From assembly GCA_021789895.1 (NCBI GenBank), contig JAJYIU010000003.1:62001-126000 (forward strand): a DNA stretch of 64,000 nt, given 5' to 3'. The translations under genes and the position numbers were made by a program. The notes below the pieces were generated by a model. It was given only the letters and a program-made list of their open reading frames with translations. It was not told the DNA's origin and made no database searches. Below, one piece after another: positions 17,774-25,984 of the stretch. Source of the stretch: Acidobacteriota bacterium (GTDB taxonomy: Bacteria > Acidobacteriota > Terriglobia > Terriglobales > SCQP01). How positions within the stretch are numbered: position 1 is the first letter of the stretch; every line of letters starts with the position of its first letter.

Positions 17774-17809
17774 AGAAGACCGAAGCGGAGGGGTTGGCGC
17801 TTCGGCCTT
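17774..17809. terminator. Hairpin with terminator-like polarity toward the minus strand
   Basis: Arms GAAGACCGAAGC and GCTTCGGCCTTC form a 12-bp stem with one G-U-type mismatch and a 12-nt loop. The U-run lies on the minus strand (TTTTTTACG after the stem), while the plus strand has no T-run after it. Both flanking genes are on the plus strand, so it would act on antisense transcripts, or on plus-strand RNA as a stem only. Confidence 0.45.
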
Positions 17810-17882
17810 CTCAAGAGCAACAGGTTTAAGTCTTCTGTTCTTTGAGACGGGCGCGCCGGGCGGGCGGTTACCGGAATAATAT

Positions 17883-18845
17883 ATGCCTGCGGCGATTCAA
17901 CTGCGCGGGGTGAGCAAATCGTACGGGAAAGTACGCGCCCTGCAAAACCTCGATCTGGATATTCCCGCCGGCGGCGTATATGGCCTGCTCGGCCCCAACG
18001 GCTCGGGCAAAACCACTACCCTGCGCATGATCACCGGCATCCTGTTGCCGGATGCCGGACGCATCGAGATCTTCGGCCATGCCGCCGGGCGCGCCTCGCG
18101 CGACCTGCTGGGCTACCTGCCGGAGGAGCGCGGGCTGTATCCCAAAATGAAGCTGCGGGAGCAGTTGGTTTTTTTCGCGCGGCTGAAATCGGTGCCCCGC
18201 GCCGAGGCCGAGCGCCGCGCCGGCTATTGGCTGGAGCGGCTGGAATTGCAGGACTGGGGCGGGCGGCGGCTGAATGAGCTCTCCAAAGGCATGCAGCAAA
18301 AAGCGCAATTCGCGGTCAGCCTGCTGGGCGAGCCGCGCGTGCTGATTCTGGATGAAATGACTTCCGGCCTGGATCCGGTCAATGCCGAACTGGTGCGCCA
18401 GATTCTGCTGGAGCAGCGCGCGGCGGGGAAAACCATACTGTTTTCCACCCACCGCATGGAAGACGCCGAACGGCTCTGCGACTCGATTTGCCTGATCGCG
18501 CGCGGGCGCAAGCTGCTCGACGGCGATATCAACGAAGTGCGCGCCCGCGCCGGGCGGCAGACCGCGCGGCTCGATTTCCGCGGCGATGCCGGCTTGCTGC
18601 AGCAGGCGCCGGGAGTGCTGCAGGCCGACCTCTACGGCAATTATGCCGAGCTGCGGCTGGCGCAGCCCGACCAGGCGCCGGCGTTGCTGCGGTGGCTCGC
18701 GCCGCGGCTGGAAATCACCCGCTTCGAGCTGCTGCAGCCCACCCTCAACCAGATCTTTCTCGAAACCGTCGCCCGCGGCGGCGAAACCGCCGAACCCCAC
18801 CCGGGCGAAGCCGCCGCGGCCGGCTCGGAGGCCACCCATGCCTGA
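17883..18845 (+). CDS. ABC transporter ATP-binding protein (NatA-like)
   Basis: ATPase subunit of an ABC-2-type exporter. The 320-residue protein has Walker A GPNGSGKT (about 38-45), Q-loop region YLPEERGLYPKMKLREQ, signature LSKGMQQKAQ, Walker B VLILDEM, D-loop SGLDP and the switch His in STHRMEDAERL. The LPEERGLY motif is typical of NatA-like ATPases of Na+ or antibiotic exporters. After the NBD (about 1-225) comes a C-terminal regulatory extension (about 226-320) ending in a Glu/Ala-rich tail. It overlaps the permease gene by 8 nt (ATGCCTGA), so subunits are probably made in equal amounts. Substrate is not predictable. Confidence 0.93.
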   Translation: MPAAIQLRGVSKSYGKVRALQNLDLDIPAGGVYGLLGPNGSGKTTTLRMITGILLPDAGRIEIFGHAAGRASRDLLGYLPEERGLYPKMKLREQLVFFARLKSVPRAEAERRAGYWLERLELQDWGGRRLNELSKGMQQKAQFAVSLLGEPRVLILDEMTSGLDPVNAELVRQILLEQRAAGKTILFSTHRMEDAERLCDSICLIARGRKLLDGDINEVRARAGRQTARLDFRGDAGLLQQAPGVLQADLYGNYAELRLAQPDQAPALLRWLAPRLEITRFELLQPTLNQIFLETVARGGETAEPHPGEAAAAGSEATHA

Positions 18846-20127
18846 ATTGGGCGGCAAGCTGTTGATCATCATTGGCCGCGAATATCTGCAACGGGTGCGC
18901 AGCAAGGCATTTCGCGCCTTTACCCTGCTGTTTCCCGCGATCATGATCGGCTACCTGATGCTGATCATGGCATTGAGCCGCAGCGCCGGGCAGGGCCGCT
19001 ATCGCCTCGCCGTGATGGACCTGAGCGGCAAGCTCTATGCCCCGCTGCAGCGGGAATTGGGCCGCGCCCGGGTGAACGGCCGGCCGCAATTCCGGCTCGT
19101 TTCCGTTGCCGCCACCCCGGCCACCATTTCCGCCGACTCCGCCCGGCTGGAGGCGGCGGTGCTGGCGCATCGCTATAACGGCTTTCTGCTGCTGCCTGCC
19201 GATATTCTCCAGCGCGGCCGGGCCAGCTATCACGCCCGCACCGTCACCGATTTGTTTTTGCTCAACCGGCTGCAGGCCGCGCTCCGCGCCGCCGTCAGCC
19301 GCGCCCGCCTTGCCGCCGCCGGCGTCGCGCCCCAGGTGGCGGGCAAGATCATGCAGCCGCTGCGGCTGCAACAGTTGAAAATCACCGCCGCCGGCGAACG
19401 CGCCGACCAGGGACAAACCTTCGTCCTGGCCTATGTCCTCGGCGGCATGCTCTACATCGTGCTGGTGTTCTATGGCATCCGCGTGATGCTCGGCGTGATC
19501 GAGGAAAAAACCAACCGCACCGCCGAAGTCGTGCTCTCGTCCATGGATACCGAAACCCTGATGCTGGGCAAGCTGCTCGGCATCGGCGCGGCCGGCTTGA
19601 CCCAGTTCGCGATCTGGCTGGTCTTTCTGGCGCTGTTGGCCAGCTATGGACTGGTCACTGCCCATTTCGCCGGCGCGCCTTCCTTCCTCAGCCAGATACC
19701 GCATATCCCCGCCTTCACCTACGCCGCCCTGGTGATGTATTTCGTGCTCGGCTTCCTGCTCTACGCCGCCATGTATGCCGCCGTCGGCGCCTCGGTTTCC
19801 AACACCGAAGAGGCGCAGCAGATGCAGATACCGATTACTTTGCTGCTCGTCGCCGCCTTCATCATCGTCCCGATCGTGCTTACGAACCCTTCCGGCTTGC
19901 GCGCGGTGGTGCTCTCGGAAATCCCCTTCTTCGCGCCGGTGCTGATGATCCTGCGCCTGACCGCCGCGCCGCCACCGGCCTGGCAGGTGGGCTTGAGCTG
20001 GCTGCTGATGGCCGCCACCGCCTGGCTGCTCATTCGTTTTGCCGCCAAGATTTACCGGGTTGGCATCCTCATGACCGGGAAGCGGCCCAACCTGCCCGAA
20101 CTGCTCCGCTGGCTGCGCGCCGGCTAA
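18838..20127 (+). CDS. ABC-2 family permease (NatB-like)
   Basis: Membrane subunit paired with the preceding ATPase. The 429-residue protein has a first helix (about 22-42, AFTLLFPAIMIGYLMLIMAL), a large extracytoplasmic domain (about 50-195), and then at least five helices in the C-terminal half (FVLAYVLGGMLYIVLVFYGI, LTQFAIWLVFLALLASYGLV, AALVMYFVLGFLLYAAMYAAV, PITLLLVAAFIIVPIVL, LSWLLMAATAWLLIRFAA). The segment GVIEEKTNRTAEVVLSSMDTETLMLGKLLG is characteristic of the NatB/ABC-2 family, where it precedes the coupling helix. The first in-frame ATG after the ATPase domain (18838) was used. Likely exports small molecules or ions; direction follows from the family. Confidence 0.92.
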   Translation: MPELGGKLLIIIGREYLQRVRSKAFRAFTLLFPAIMIGYLMLIMALSRSAGQGRYRLAVMDLSGKLYAPLQRELGRARVNGRPQFRLVSVAATPATISADSARLEAAVLAHRYNGFLLLPADILQRGRASYHARTVTDLFLLNRLQAALRAAVSRARLAAAGVAPQVAGKIMQPLRLQQLKITAAGERADQGQTFVLAYVLGGMLYIVLVFYGIRVMLGVIEEKTNRTAEVVLSSMDTETLMLGKLLGIGAAGLTQFAIWLVFLALLASYGLVTAHFAGAPSFLSQIPHIPAFTYAALVMYFVLGFLLYAAMYAAVGASVSNTEEAQQMQIPITLLLVAAFIIVPIVLTNPSGLRAVVLSEIPFFAPVLMILRLTAAPPPAWQVGLSWLLMAATAWLLIRFAAKIYRVGILMTGKRPNLPELLRWLRAG

Positions 20128-20205
20128 GCGCGCGCCGATGCCGCCCGGCATCGCCACGAGCTCGACTTGCGCCCGCCAGTCAATCCGGATAGACTGCTGT
20201 CCATT

Positions 20206-20940
20206 ATGGGGAGCTGCCGGAGTCACTTGGCCATAGTGGCGTCATTGGGCGCATTCTCCGCCGCCCTGGCGGCGCAATCCGCCGCCGGCGTGCAGCGCGC
20301 CCGCAATGCCTCCGGGGTCTGGAGTTTCGCCGAAATCCGCGCCCTGCCCGCCGCCGCCCCGGCCACGGCGGTCAACCATGCCGCCCCGGCTTCCGACCCG
20401 GCACCGGCCGGCGCGCCCGCGGCCGCAGCCGCGCACGGCGGCCCGCAGGCGCGCATCCGCCGCCTGCTCGACCGCGCCGCCCGCCGCTACCGCCTCAGTC
20501 CCCGGCTGGTGCGGGCGGTGGCGCGCCAGGAGTCGGGTTTTTTACCGCGCGCGCTTTCTACGAAAGGCGCCATGGGAGTGATGCAATTAATGCCCGGCAC
20601 GGCGCGCGCGCTGCGCGTCCGCCGCCCCTTCGACGCGGCGCAGAACATTGACGGCGGCGTGCGCTTTCTGCGCGATCTGCTGGCGCGCTATCACGGCAAC
20701 CGCCGGCTGGCGCTGGCGGCTTACAACGCCGGCCCGGGCGCGGTGGACCGCTACCGCGGCGTGCCGCCGTATCGGGAAACACGCGGCTACGTGCGCGCCA
20801 TCCTGGCCCACCTGCGGCTTCCTGCATCTTCCGGCGGGGGCTCGCGCCTGGCCGCGGAGCGGCCGCGGAAGCGCTCCGCGCCGCCGGTCGTTCTCCGGCG
20901 CGGTGCCCGCGGCAGCCTGATCTTCAGCAACACCGATTGA
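20206..20940 (+). CDS. Exported lytic transglycosylase (SLT domain)
   Basis: Peptidoglycan-cleaving enzyme acting in the periplasm. The 244-residue protein has a signal peptide (about 1-25, HLAIVASLGAFSAALAAQ), an Ala/Pro-rich linker to about 85, and an SLT domain (about 90-205). Catalytic Glu is in VARQESGFLPRALSTKGAMGVMQLMP, followed by AQNIDGGVRFLRDLL and the substrate-binding RLALAAYNAGPGAVDRY with YRETRGYVRAIL. All signature blocks of the family are intact. The ATG at 20206 is preferred over an upstream TTG because it gives a normal signal peptide. The C-terminal 40 residues are basic and low complexity. It lies 78 nt after the exporter operon and may be cotranscribed. Confidence 0.92.
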   Translation: MGSCRSHLAIVASLGAFSAALAAQSAAGVQRARNASGVWSFAEIRALPAAAPATAVNHAAPASDPAPAGAPAAAAAHGGPQARIRRLLDRAARRYRLSPRLVRAVARQESGFLPRALSTKGAMGVMQLMPGTARALRVRRPFDAAQNIDGGVRFLRDLLARYHGNRRLALAAYNAGPGAVDRYRGVPPYRETRGYVRAILAHLRLPASSGGGSRLAAERPRKRSAPPVVLRRGARGSLIFSNTD

Positions 20941-21047
20941 TCCGCGCGGCCCGGCGGCGGCGAGCCGCAACCGGGCCACACCCGGCCCGGAATCGCGTAC
21001 AATGCAGCCCTTACGCCGCCCGCCTCGGCGGCATTGCCAAGGAACAA

Positions 21048-22787
21048 ATGTCTCAACCGCCAGCCGCCTCATCCACGCCAGCTCCCGCCGCGCCGCAGGC
21101 GCAACGCCCGCCCAAAATCTACGACGTCGTCGTGGTGGGTTCCGGAGCTTCCGGCGGCTGGGCCGCCAAGCGGCTCGCCGAAGCCGGCCTGGAGGTGGCG
21201 CTGCTCGACGCCGGTGGCCCGCAGCGCGATGCCAACTTCAGCGAGCATCTGCCGGCGGCGCGGCTGCGCTATCGCGATCTGGCGCCCGAACTGCTGCTCC
21301 AGCGGCGTCCGGTGCAGGCCAAGGTGTACGCCTGCATGGAGTACAACGCCGATTGGTTCTGCGACGATTTCGACGAGCCCTACACCACCGCTCCCGGGAC
21401 CGCCTTCAACTGGATGGGGCGGTTGCGGGTGACCGGCGGGCGCACCAACGTCTGGGGGCGGCAGAGCTATCGCATGAGCGACCTCGATTTCAAGGCCGCC
21501 TCGCACGACGGCTACGGCGTGGATTGGCCGCTCGATTATCGCGCGCTGGCCCCCTATTACGACCAGGTGGAAGCGTACGTGGGCATCACCGGCATGCGCG
21601 AAGGCCTGGCGCAGCTACCCGACGGCAAGTTTCAACCGCCGATGGGGCTGACCTGCGCCGAGCAACTGCTGCGCGAGCGGCTGCAGGCGCGCATGCACCG
21701 CGTGGTCACGCTCGGCCGCTCCGCCAACCTGACGCGCGGCCTCAACGGCCGCGCTCCCTGCCACTACTGCGGCCCCTGCGAGCGCGGCTGCGCCACCCAC
21801 TCCTATTTCAATTCCTTCTTCACCACCGTGCGCGACGCGCTGGCCACCGGGCGCTGCACCCTGGTGTCCAACGCGCTGGTGGCGCAAGTGCTGATGGACG
21901 ACCGCCGGCAGCGGGCGCGCGGCGTGCTCTACGTTAATCGCGCAACCCGCCGCGCGCGCGAAGTGCGAGCACGGGCGGTGGCGCTCTGCGCCCAGTCGCT
22001 CGAGTCGGTGCGCATCCTGTTCAATTCCGCCACCCCGCGCCATCCCCGCGGCCTGGCCAATTCTTCCGGGGTGCTGGGCCACTATCTGATGGACCATATC
22101 ACCGGCGGCGGCGCCAACGGCGAGCTACCCGAGCTGGCCGCGCCGCCGGCGATGAACCGCCCCCACCGCCCCGACGGCATTTATGTTCCGCGCTTCCGCA
22201 ATTTATTCACCGGCCCGCAGCAGCGCGAATATCTGCGCGGCTTCGGCTACCAGGGCGGCGGCGGCGCCGGCGGCTTCAACTTCAACGCTCCCGGCTTCGG
22301 CGCCGAGTACCTGCGCGGCTTGCGGCGCAGCGCCAGCGCCTACGTCGGCCTGGGCGCCTTCGGCGAATGCCTGGCGCGCTGGGATAATTACGTCGAGATC
22401 GATCCGCAGCGGGTGGACGCATACGGCGTGCCGGTGCTCCGCATTCACATGCGCTACGGCGACAACGAAATGGCCATGCTGCAGGACATGGCCGCCTCGG
22501 CGGCGGAAATGCTGGAAGCCGCCGGCGCGCGCAACGTGCGTCCCCAAGTCCGCCCCGGCACTCCCGGCGACGCCATCCACGAAGTCGGCATCGCGCGCAT
22601 GGGCGACGACCCGCGGCAGTCGGTGCTCAACCGCTGGCAGCAGGCGCACGATGTGGTCAATTTGTTCGTGATGGATGGCGCCGGCTTTCCCTCCACCGCC
22701 TGCCAGAATCCCACCCTCACCATCATGGCGCTGGCGGTGCGCTCCTGCGATTACCTGCTCGAGCAGCGCCGCCGCGGCGAATTGTAG
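21048..22787 (+). CDS. GMC-family FAD oxidoreductase
   Basis: FAD enzyme of the glucose-methanol-choline group that oxidises an alcohol or sugar hydroxyl. The 579-residue protein starts at ATG 21048 with AAGGA 5 nt upstream. After a 25-residue Pro/Ala tail comes the Rossmann fold (about 28-60, YDVVVVGSGASGGWAAKRLAEAGLEVALLDAG), then RVTGGRTNVWGRQSYRM, a CHYCGPCERGC cluster-like segment of four Cys, and the C-terminal GMC block (HEVGIARMGDDPRQSVLN ... VMDGAGFPSTACQNPTLTIMALAVRSCDYL). It resembles the large subunit of gluconate-2-dehydrogenase-type enzymes but, unlike the paralogue at 60765, has no small-subunit gene next to it and no Tat leader. Catalytic substrate unknown. Confidence 0.9.
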   Translation: MSQPPAASSTPAPAAPQAQRPPKIYDVVVVGSGASGGWAAKRLAEAGLEVALLDAGGPQRDANFSEHLPAARLRYRDLAPELLLQRRPVQAKVYACMEYNADWFCDDFDEPYTTAPGTAFNWMGRLRVTGGRTNVWGRQSYRMSDLDFKAASHDGYGVDWPLDYRALAPYYDQVEAYVGITGMREGLAQLPDGKFQPPMGLTCAEQLLRERLQARMHRVVTLGRSANLTRGLNGRAPCHYCGPCERGCATHSYFNSFFTTVRDALATGRCTLVSNALVAQVLMDDRRQRARGVLYVNRATRRAREVRARAVALCAQSLESVRILFNSATPRHPRGLANSSGVLGHYLMDHITGGGANGELPELAAPPAMNRPHRPDGIYVPRFRNLFTGPQQREYLRGFGYQGGGGAGGFNFNAPGFGAEYLRGLRRSASAYVGLGAFGECLARWDNYVEIDPQRVDAYGVPVLRIHMRYGDNEMAMLQDMAASAAEMLEAAGARNVRPQVRPGTPGDAIHEVGIARMGDDPRQSVLNRWQQAHDVVNLFVMDGAGFPSTACQNPTLTIMALAVRSCDYLLEQRRRGEL

Positions 22788-22828
22788 CGGCGGCGGGGCC
22801 GGAGTACACTGGTTTGTTCGCGAAGCCG

Positions 22829-23266
22829 ATGCGTACCTGGCCTCCCCGCCGCGTGCTATACTTCCGCCGCGCGTTATGGCGCCGCCGCCGGGCGCTGCCC
22901 GCGGCAGGGCTGGCGCTCGCGCTGCTCGCCGCCGGTCTGGCCGGCTGCCGCCGGGGCGCGCCGCGCGGGAACTGGAGCCTGACGCTTTCCACCGTGCCGG
23001 CCGTGCCGGCCGCCGGCCAGTCCACCCGCTTCGTGCTGCACGTCGTCCGCGCCGGCGGACGGCCGCTTTCCGGCGCCTCGGCGCAGCTCTCGCTCAAGAT
23101 GACCTCGATGGATATGGGCGCCAACGTGGTGCAGTTGGCGCCGCAGGGCGGCGGCAACTACGCCGGCAGCGGCCAGTTCACCATGTCCGGCGACTGGGAT
23201 TGCCAGGCCGCGGTCGAAGCCGGCGGCGTCACCCGCCAGCGCACCTTTCACTACAAAGTCGAGTGA
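22829..23266 (+). CDS. Small lipoprotein with a YtkA/FixH-like domain
   Basis: A 145-residue protein with an Arg-rich start, one hydrophobic segment and a lipobox LAAGLAGC (about residue 41), so probably lipid-anchored. The mature part is a beta-rich domain: NWSLTLSTVPAVPAAGQSTRFVLHVVRAGGRPLSGASAQLSLKMTSMDMG, ending with GDWDCQAAVEAGGVTRQRTFHYKV. The Ser/Asp-rich Met-containing SLKMTSMDMG motif and the final strand match the YtkA/FixH-like family, seen with copper and respiratory proteins. The start is uncertain: ATG 22829 was used, and GTG 22853 is an alternative. It sits between the GMC oxidoreductase and the cytochrome/ferredoxin/NrfD genes and may belong to their redox chain. Confidence 0.72.
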   Translation: MRTWPPRRVLYFRRALWRRRRALPAAGLALALLAAGLAGCRRGAPRGNWSLTLSTVPAVPAAGQSTRFVLHVVRAGGRPLSGASAQLSLKMTSMDMGANVVQLAPQGGGNYAGSGQFTMSGDWDCQAAVEAGGVTRQRTFHYKVE

Positions 23267-23467
23267 CGGCAAAAACGGCGCGCGTTTTAATCCAGCTTAC
23301 AGATCGCCTCGCTTTGACTCACATTCGGCCGTGATCCGCGGCATAGCCGGGCATTGCGGCTAACTGGTATCTCCATGGATGTGGCTCACAGCCGTGAGCC
23401 GCGGCCGGGGGCCGGCGCGTGATCGGGCGCACACCCGGCCGCCGCGGCTGCGGCCGGAGGAAAGGCG

Positions 23468-23941
23468 ATGAACCGCTGGCGGAATGGCGAACATTTGCTG
23501 CGCGTGGCGCTGGTTTACGGCCTGGGCGTAGTGGCGTTCGTGCTGCTGCGGATGGCGCTGGTGCCGCGCAGCTTCGGCGAATTCGGCCATTACCGCGGCA
23601 ACGCGATCGCGGAAACCGCCCGGCAGCGGCCGGTTTTCGCCGGCCACCAGGCCTGCAACCTCTGCCACTCCGACGTCGCCGCCCTGAAGCGCACCGGCAT
23701 CCATGCCGGGGTGCACTGCGAGGCCTGCCATGGGCCGCAGGCGGCGCATGCGAGCGATCCGGGCTCGGTGCGGCCGGCGCGGCTGGCCACCGCCCGGCTG
23801 TGCGTGCGCTGCCATGCCGCCAATCCCGCCCGCCCGGCTGCGTTTCCGCAAATCGATCCGCGCCGGCACAACCCCGGGCTGCCGTGCGAGACCTGCCATC
23901 CGCCGCACAATCCACTGCAGTTCCTGAGCCAGCATTCATGA
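23468..23941 (+). CDS. Membrane-anchored tetraheme c-type cytochrome
   Basis: Electron-transfer protein. The 157-residue product has one N-terminal membrane helix (about 10-32, LLRVALVYGLGVVAFVLLRM) and four CxxCH heme sites: CNLCH (63-67), CEACH (84-88), CVRCH (112-116) and CETCH (140-144). Extra His residues (His41, His60, His79, His134, His147) could be distal ligands. It resembles the NapC/NrfH-adjacent or NrfB-like small multiheme subunits. Its stop overlaps the ATG of the ferredoxin gene by 4 nt, so it belongs to a three-gene membrane redox operon. The 200 nt upstream hold a GGCTCAC / GTGAGCC hairpin at 23383-23400 but no promoter I can define. Confidence 0.92.
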   Translation: MNRWRNGEHLLRVALVYGLGVVAFVLLRMALVPRSFGEFGHYRGNAIAETARQRPVFAGHQACNLCHSDVAALKRTGIHAGVHCEACHGPQAAHASDPGSVRPARLATARLCVRCHAANPARPAAFPQIDPRRHNPGLPCETCHPPHNPLQFLSQHS

Positions 23942-24672
23942 ACCTCACCCGGCGCCAATGCCTGTTGCTGCTGTTGCCGGCCGCCGCCGCGGGCTGGGAG
24001 GCGTTGCAAGCCGGCGCCCCCGAGCGCGCTCCCAACTACGACAAGACCCAGCACTGGTGGGGCATGCTGCTGGATATTTCCAAGTGCATCGGCTGCGGCA
24101 ACTGCGTGCGCGCCTGCGCCGCCGAAAACCAGGTGCCGCCCGGCTATTTCCGCACTTGGGTGGAGCGCTACCGGGTGCGCGACGAGGACATGCCCTACCC
24201 CCAGGTGGACTCGCCCGACGGCGGCATGCACGGCTTCCCGCCGATTCCCGCCGATGGGATGAAGGAATTCTTCGTCCCGAAAATGTGCAATCACTGCGCC
24301 GACTCGCCCTGCACCCAGGTCTGCCCGGTGGGCGCGACCTTCATCACCCCCGACGGCGTGGTGCTGGTGGACAAGGAATATTGCCTGGGCTGCCGCTATT
24401 GCATACAGGCCTGCCCCTACGGCTGCCGCTTTTTCAACCCGGTCACCCATACCGCGGAAAAATGCACCCTCTGCTATCACCGGATCACCAAGGGGCTGAC
24501 CACGGCCTGCTGCGAAGCCTGTCCCACCGGAGCGCGCCAGCTCGTGGATTTGAAGAACCCGAACGATCCCATCCATGCCTTTCTCCGCACCCACAACGTG
24601 GCGGTGCTCAAGCCCTACCTGGCGACCGGCGCCAAGGTGTTCTACAACGATCTGGACGGTTCCGTGCGTTAG
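23938..24672 (+). CDS. Tat-leader four-cluster [4Fe-4S] ferredoxin subunit (HybA/NrfC/DmsB type)
   Basis: Periplasmic electron-transfer subunit. The N-terminus MNLTRRQCLLLLLPAAAAGW carries a twin-Arg and hydrophobic core. The 244-residue protein binds four clusters through CIGCGNCVRAC (50-60), CNHCADSPCTQVCP (117-129), CLGCRYCIQACP (149-159) and CTLC ... CCEAC (176-195); sixteen cluster Cys are all present. This pattern is that of the iron-sulfur subunits of molybdopterin oxidoreductases and hydrogenases. It overlaps the tetraheme cytochrome gene by 4 nt and the NrfD gene follows after 9 nt. No catalytic molybdopterin subunit is encoded beside it, so the electron acceptor or donor is open. 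Confidence 0.93.
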   Translation: MNLTRRQCLLLLLPAAAAGWEALQAGAPERAPNYDKTQHWWGMLLDISKCIGCGNCVRACAAENQVPPGYFRTWVERYRVRDEDMPYPQVDSPDGGMHGFPPIPADGMKEFFVPKMCNHCADSPCTQVCPVGATFITPDGVVLVDKEYCLGCRYCIQACPYGCRFFNPVTHTAEKCTLCYHRITKGLTTACCEACPTGARQLVDLKNPNDPIHAFLRTHNVAVLKPYLATGAKVFYNDLDGSVR

Positions 24673-24681
24673 GAGCGAAGC

Positions 24682-25875
24682 GTGCAAGTGCAAGGCTACA
24701 TGTATCCGAACGAATACGAGCTCGCCTGGAGCATCCTGATCGTGGTCTATCCCTACATCACCGGCCTGGTGGCGGGCGCCTTTATCCTGGCATCGCTCGA
24801 GCGCGTGTTCCATGTGGAGGCGGTGAAGCCCACCTACCGGCTGGCGCTGCTGACCGCGCTGGCCTTTTTGCTGGTCGCGCCGCTGCCGCTGCAACTGCAC
24901 CTCGGGCATCCGGAACGCTCCTTCGAGATGTACCTGACGCCGCACCGCACCTCGGCCATGGCCATGTTCGGCTTCGTCTATCTCTGGTACCTGATGGCGG
25001 TGCTGGTGCTGGAAATCTGGCTCGATTACCGGCGCGATATCGTGCTGCTGTCGCAGCGGACGCGGGGCTGGCGGCGGGCGATTTACCGCGCGCTCACCCT
25101 GGGCTCGTCCAACATCAGCGCCGGCGCGCTGGCGGTAGATGAGCGCGCCGGCTACATCGTCACCGTGGTCGGCATTCCCTCGGCGCTGCTGCTGCACGGC
25201 TACGTCGGCTTCATCTTCGGCTCGGTCAAGGCCAACCCCTGGTGGTCGTCGCCGCTGATGCCGGTGGTGTTCATCTTCTCGGCCATGGTGTCGGGCATCG
25301 CCGCCGTGCTGCTGATCTACATGTTCACCACCTGGGTGCGGAAGCGCGCGCTCGACATGCGATGTCTCGACACCATCGCGCGCTACCTGCTATACACCTT
25401 CCTGATTGATTTCAGCCTGGAAATGCTCGATCTGGTGCACCGCATCTACGAGGCCAATGAATCGTTTCGCAGCCTGGATTTCATGGTGCATACCCGGCTT
25501 TATCTGTCGCAAATCGTGATCCAGATCTACATTGGCACCCTGCTGCCGCTGGCGCTGCTGGGGCTGGTGCAGGTGATCAAGCTGGGCGCGACCGCGCGCA
25601 AACGCATTTACGCCTGCGCCGGCAGCCTGGCGCTGGTGGGCATCTTCGCCATGCGCTGGAACGTGGTGATCGGCGGCCAGTTGTTTTCCAAGAGTTTTCT
25701 CGGTTACACCACTTACAAACTGGCGTTTGCGACGCGCGAAGGGCTGCTGCCGGCGATCCTGCTGATGCTGCTGCCGCTGCCCATCCTCTGGGGATTGACC
25801 AAGCTGCTGCCGCCCTGGCCGGAGCGCGAAGCGGAGCCGGCCGGCGAAAACCGCGCCGCGACCCTCAGCCTTTAG
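24682..25875 (+). CDS. NrfD/PsrC-family membrane quinone-interacting subunit
   Basis: Integral membrane subunit that exchanges electrons with the quinone pool. The 397-residue protein starts at GTG 24682 and has about eight membrane helices, beginning with AWSILIVVYPYITGLVAGAFIL. The LQLHLGHPERSFEMYLTPHRTSAM segment matches the conserved LGxPxRF region of NrfD proteins near the quinone site. A last helix (AILLMLLPLPILWGLTKLL) precedes a charged tail. It is 9 nt downstream of the ferredoxin gene, so the cytochrome, ferredoxin and NrfD form one operon. Without a catalytic subunit this could be a quinol:cytochrome module, as in the alternative complex III or Qrc families, or pair with an enzyme encoded elsewhere. 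Confidence 0.9.
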   Translation: MQVQGYMYPNEYELAWSILIVVYPYITGLVAGAFILASLERVFHVEAVKPTYRLALLTALAFLLVAPLPLQLHLGHPERSFEMYLTPHRTSAMAMFGFVYLWYLMAVLVLEIWLDYRRDIVLLSQRTRGWRRAIYRALTLGSSNISAGALAVDERAGYIVTVVGIPSALLLHGYVGFIFGSVKANPWWSSPLMPVVFIFSAMVSGIAAVLLIYMFTTWVRKRALDMRCLDTIARYLLYTFLIDFSLEMLDLVHRIYEANESFRSLDFMVHTRLYLSQIVIQIYIGTLLPLALLGLVQVIKLGATARKRIYACAGSLALVGIFAMRWNVVIGGQLFSKSFLGYTTYKLAFATREGLLPAILLMLLPLPILWGLTKLLPPWPEREAEPAGENRAATLSL

Positions 25876-25921
25876 CCGCCCGGCCGGCCTGAATGCGATA
25901 TCCCCCCCGCCGGAATCTTTG

Positions 25922-25927
25922 TATAAT
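25922..25927 (+). promoter_or_regulatory. Candidate -10 box of the ECF sigma/kinase operon
   Basis: A perfect TATAAT lies 57 nt upstream of the chosen sigma-factor start in an AT-rich patch. No clear -35 hexamer is visible 16-18 bp upstream, where the sequence is C-rich. Low confidence, but it is the only good -10 in the 100-nt gap after the NrfD gene. Confidence 0.35.
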
Positions 25928-25984
25928 GAGGGCGCTTGCTTAACACAACTTCTTCATATTCTTAGGGTTGACGCTGACAGTTCT

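Noticed and set aside
20971-20990. GC hairpin CCGGGCC/GGCCCGG after the lytic transglycosylase
   Set aside because: No T-run follows on either strand; it is within GC-rich DNA where such short stems are frequent.
23590-25197. 535-codon open frame on the minus strand
   Set aside because: It is antisense to the cytochrome, ferredoxin and NrfD genes, whose motifs (CxxCH, 4Fe-4S, membrane helices) are unmistakable; His/Gln/Gly-rich composition is typical of a shadow frame.
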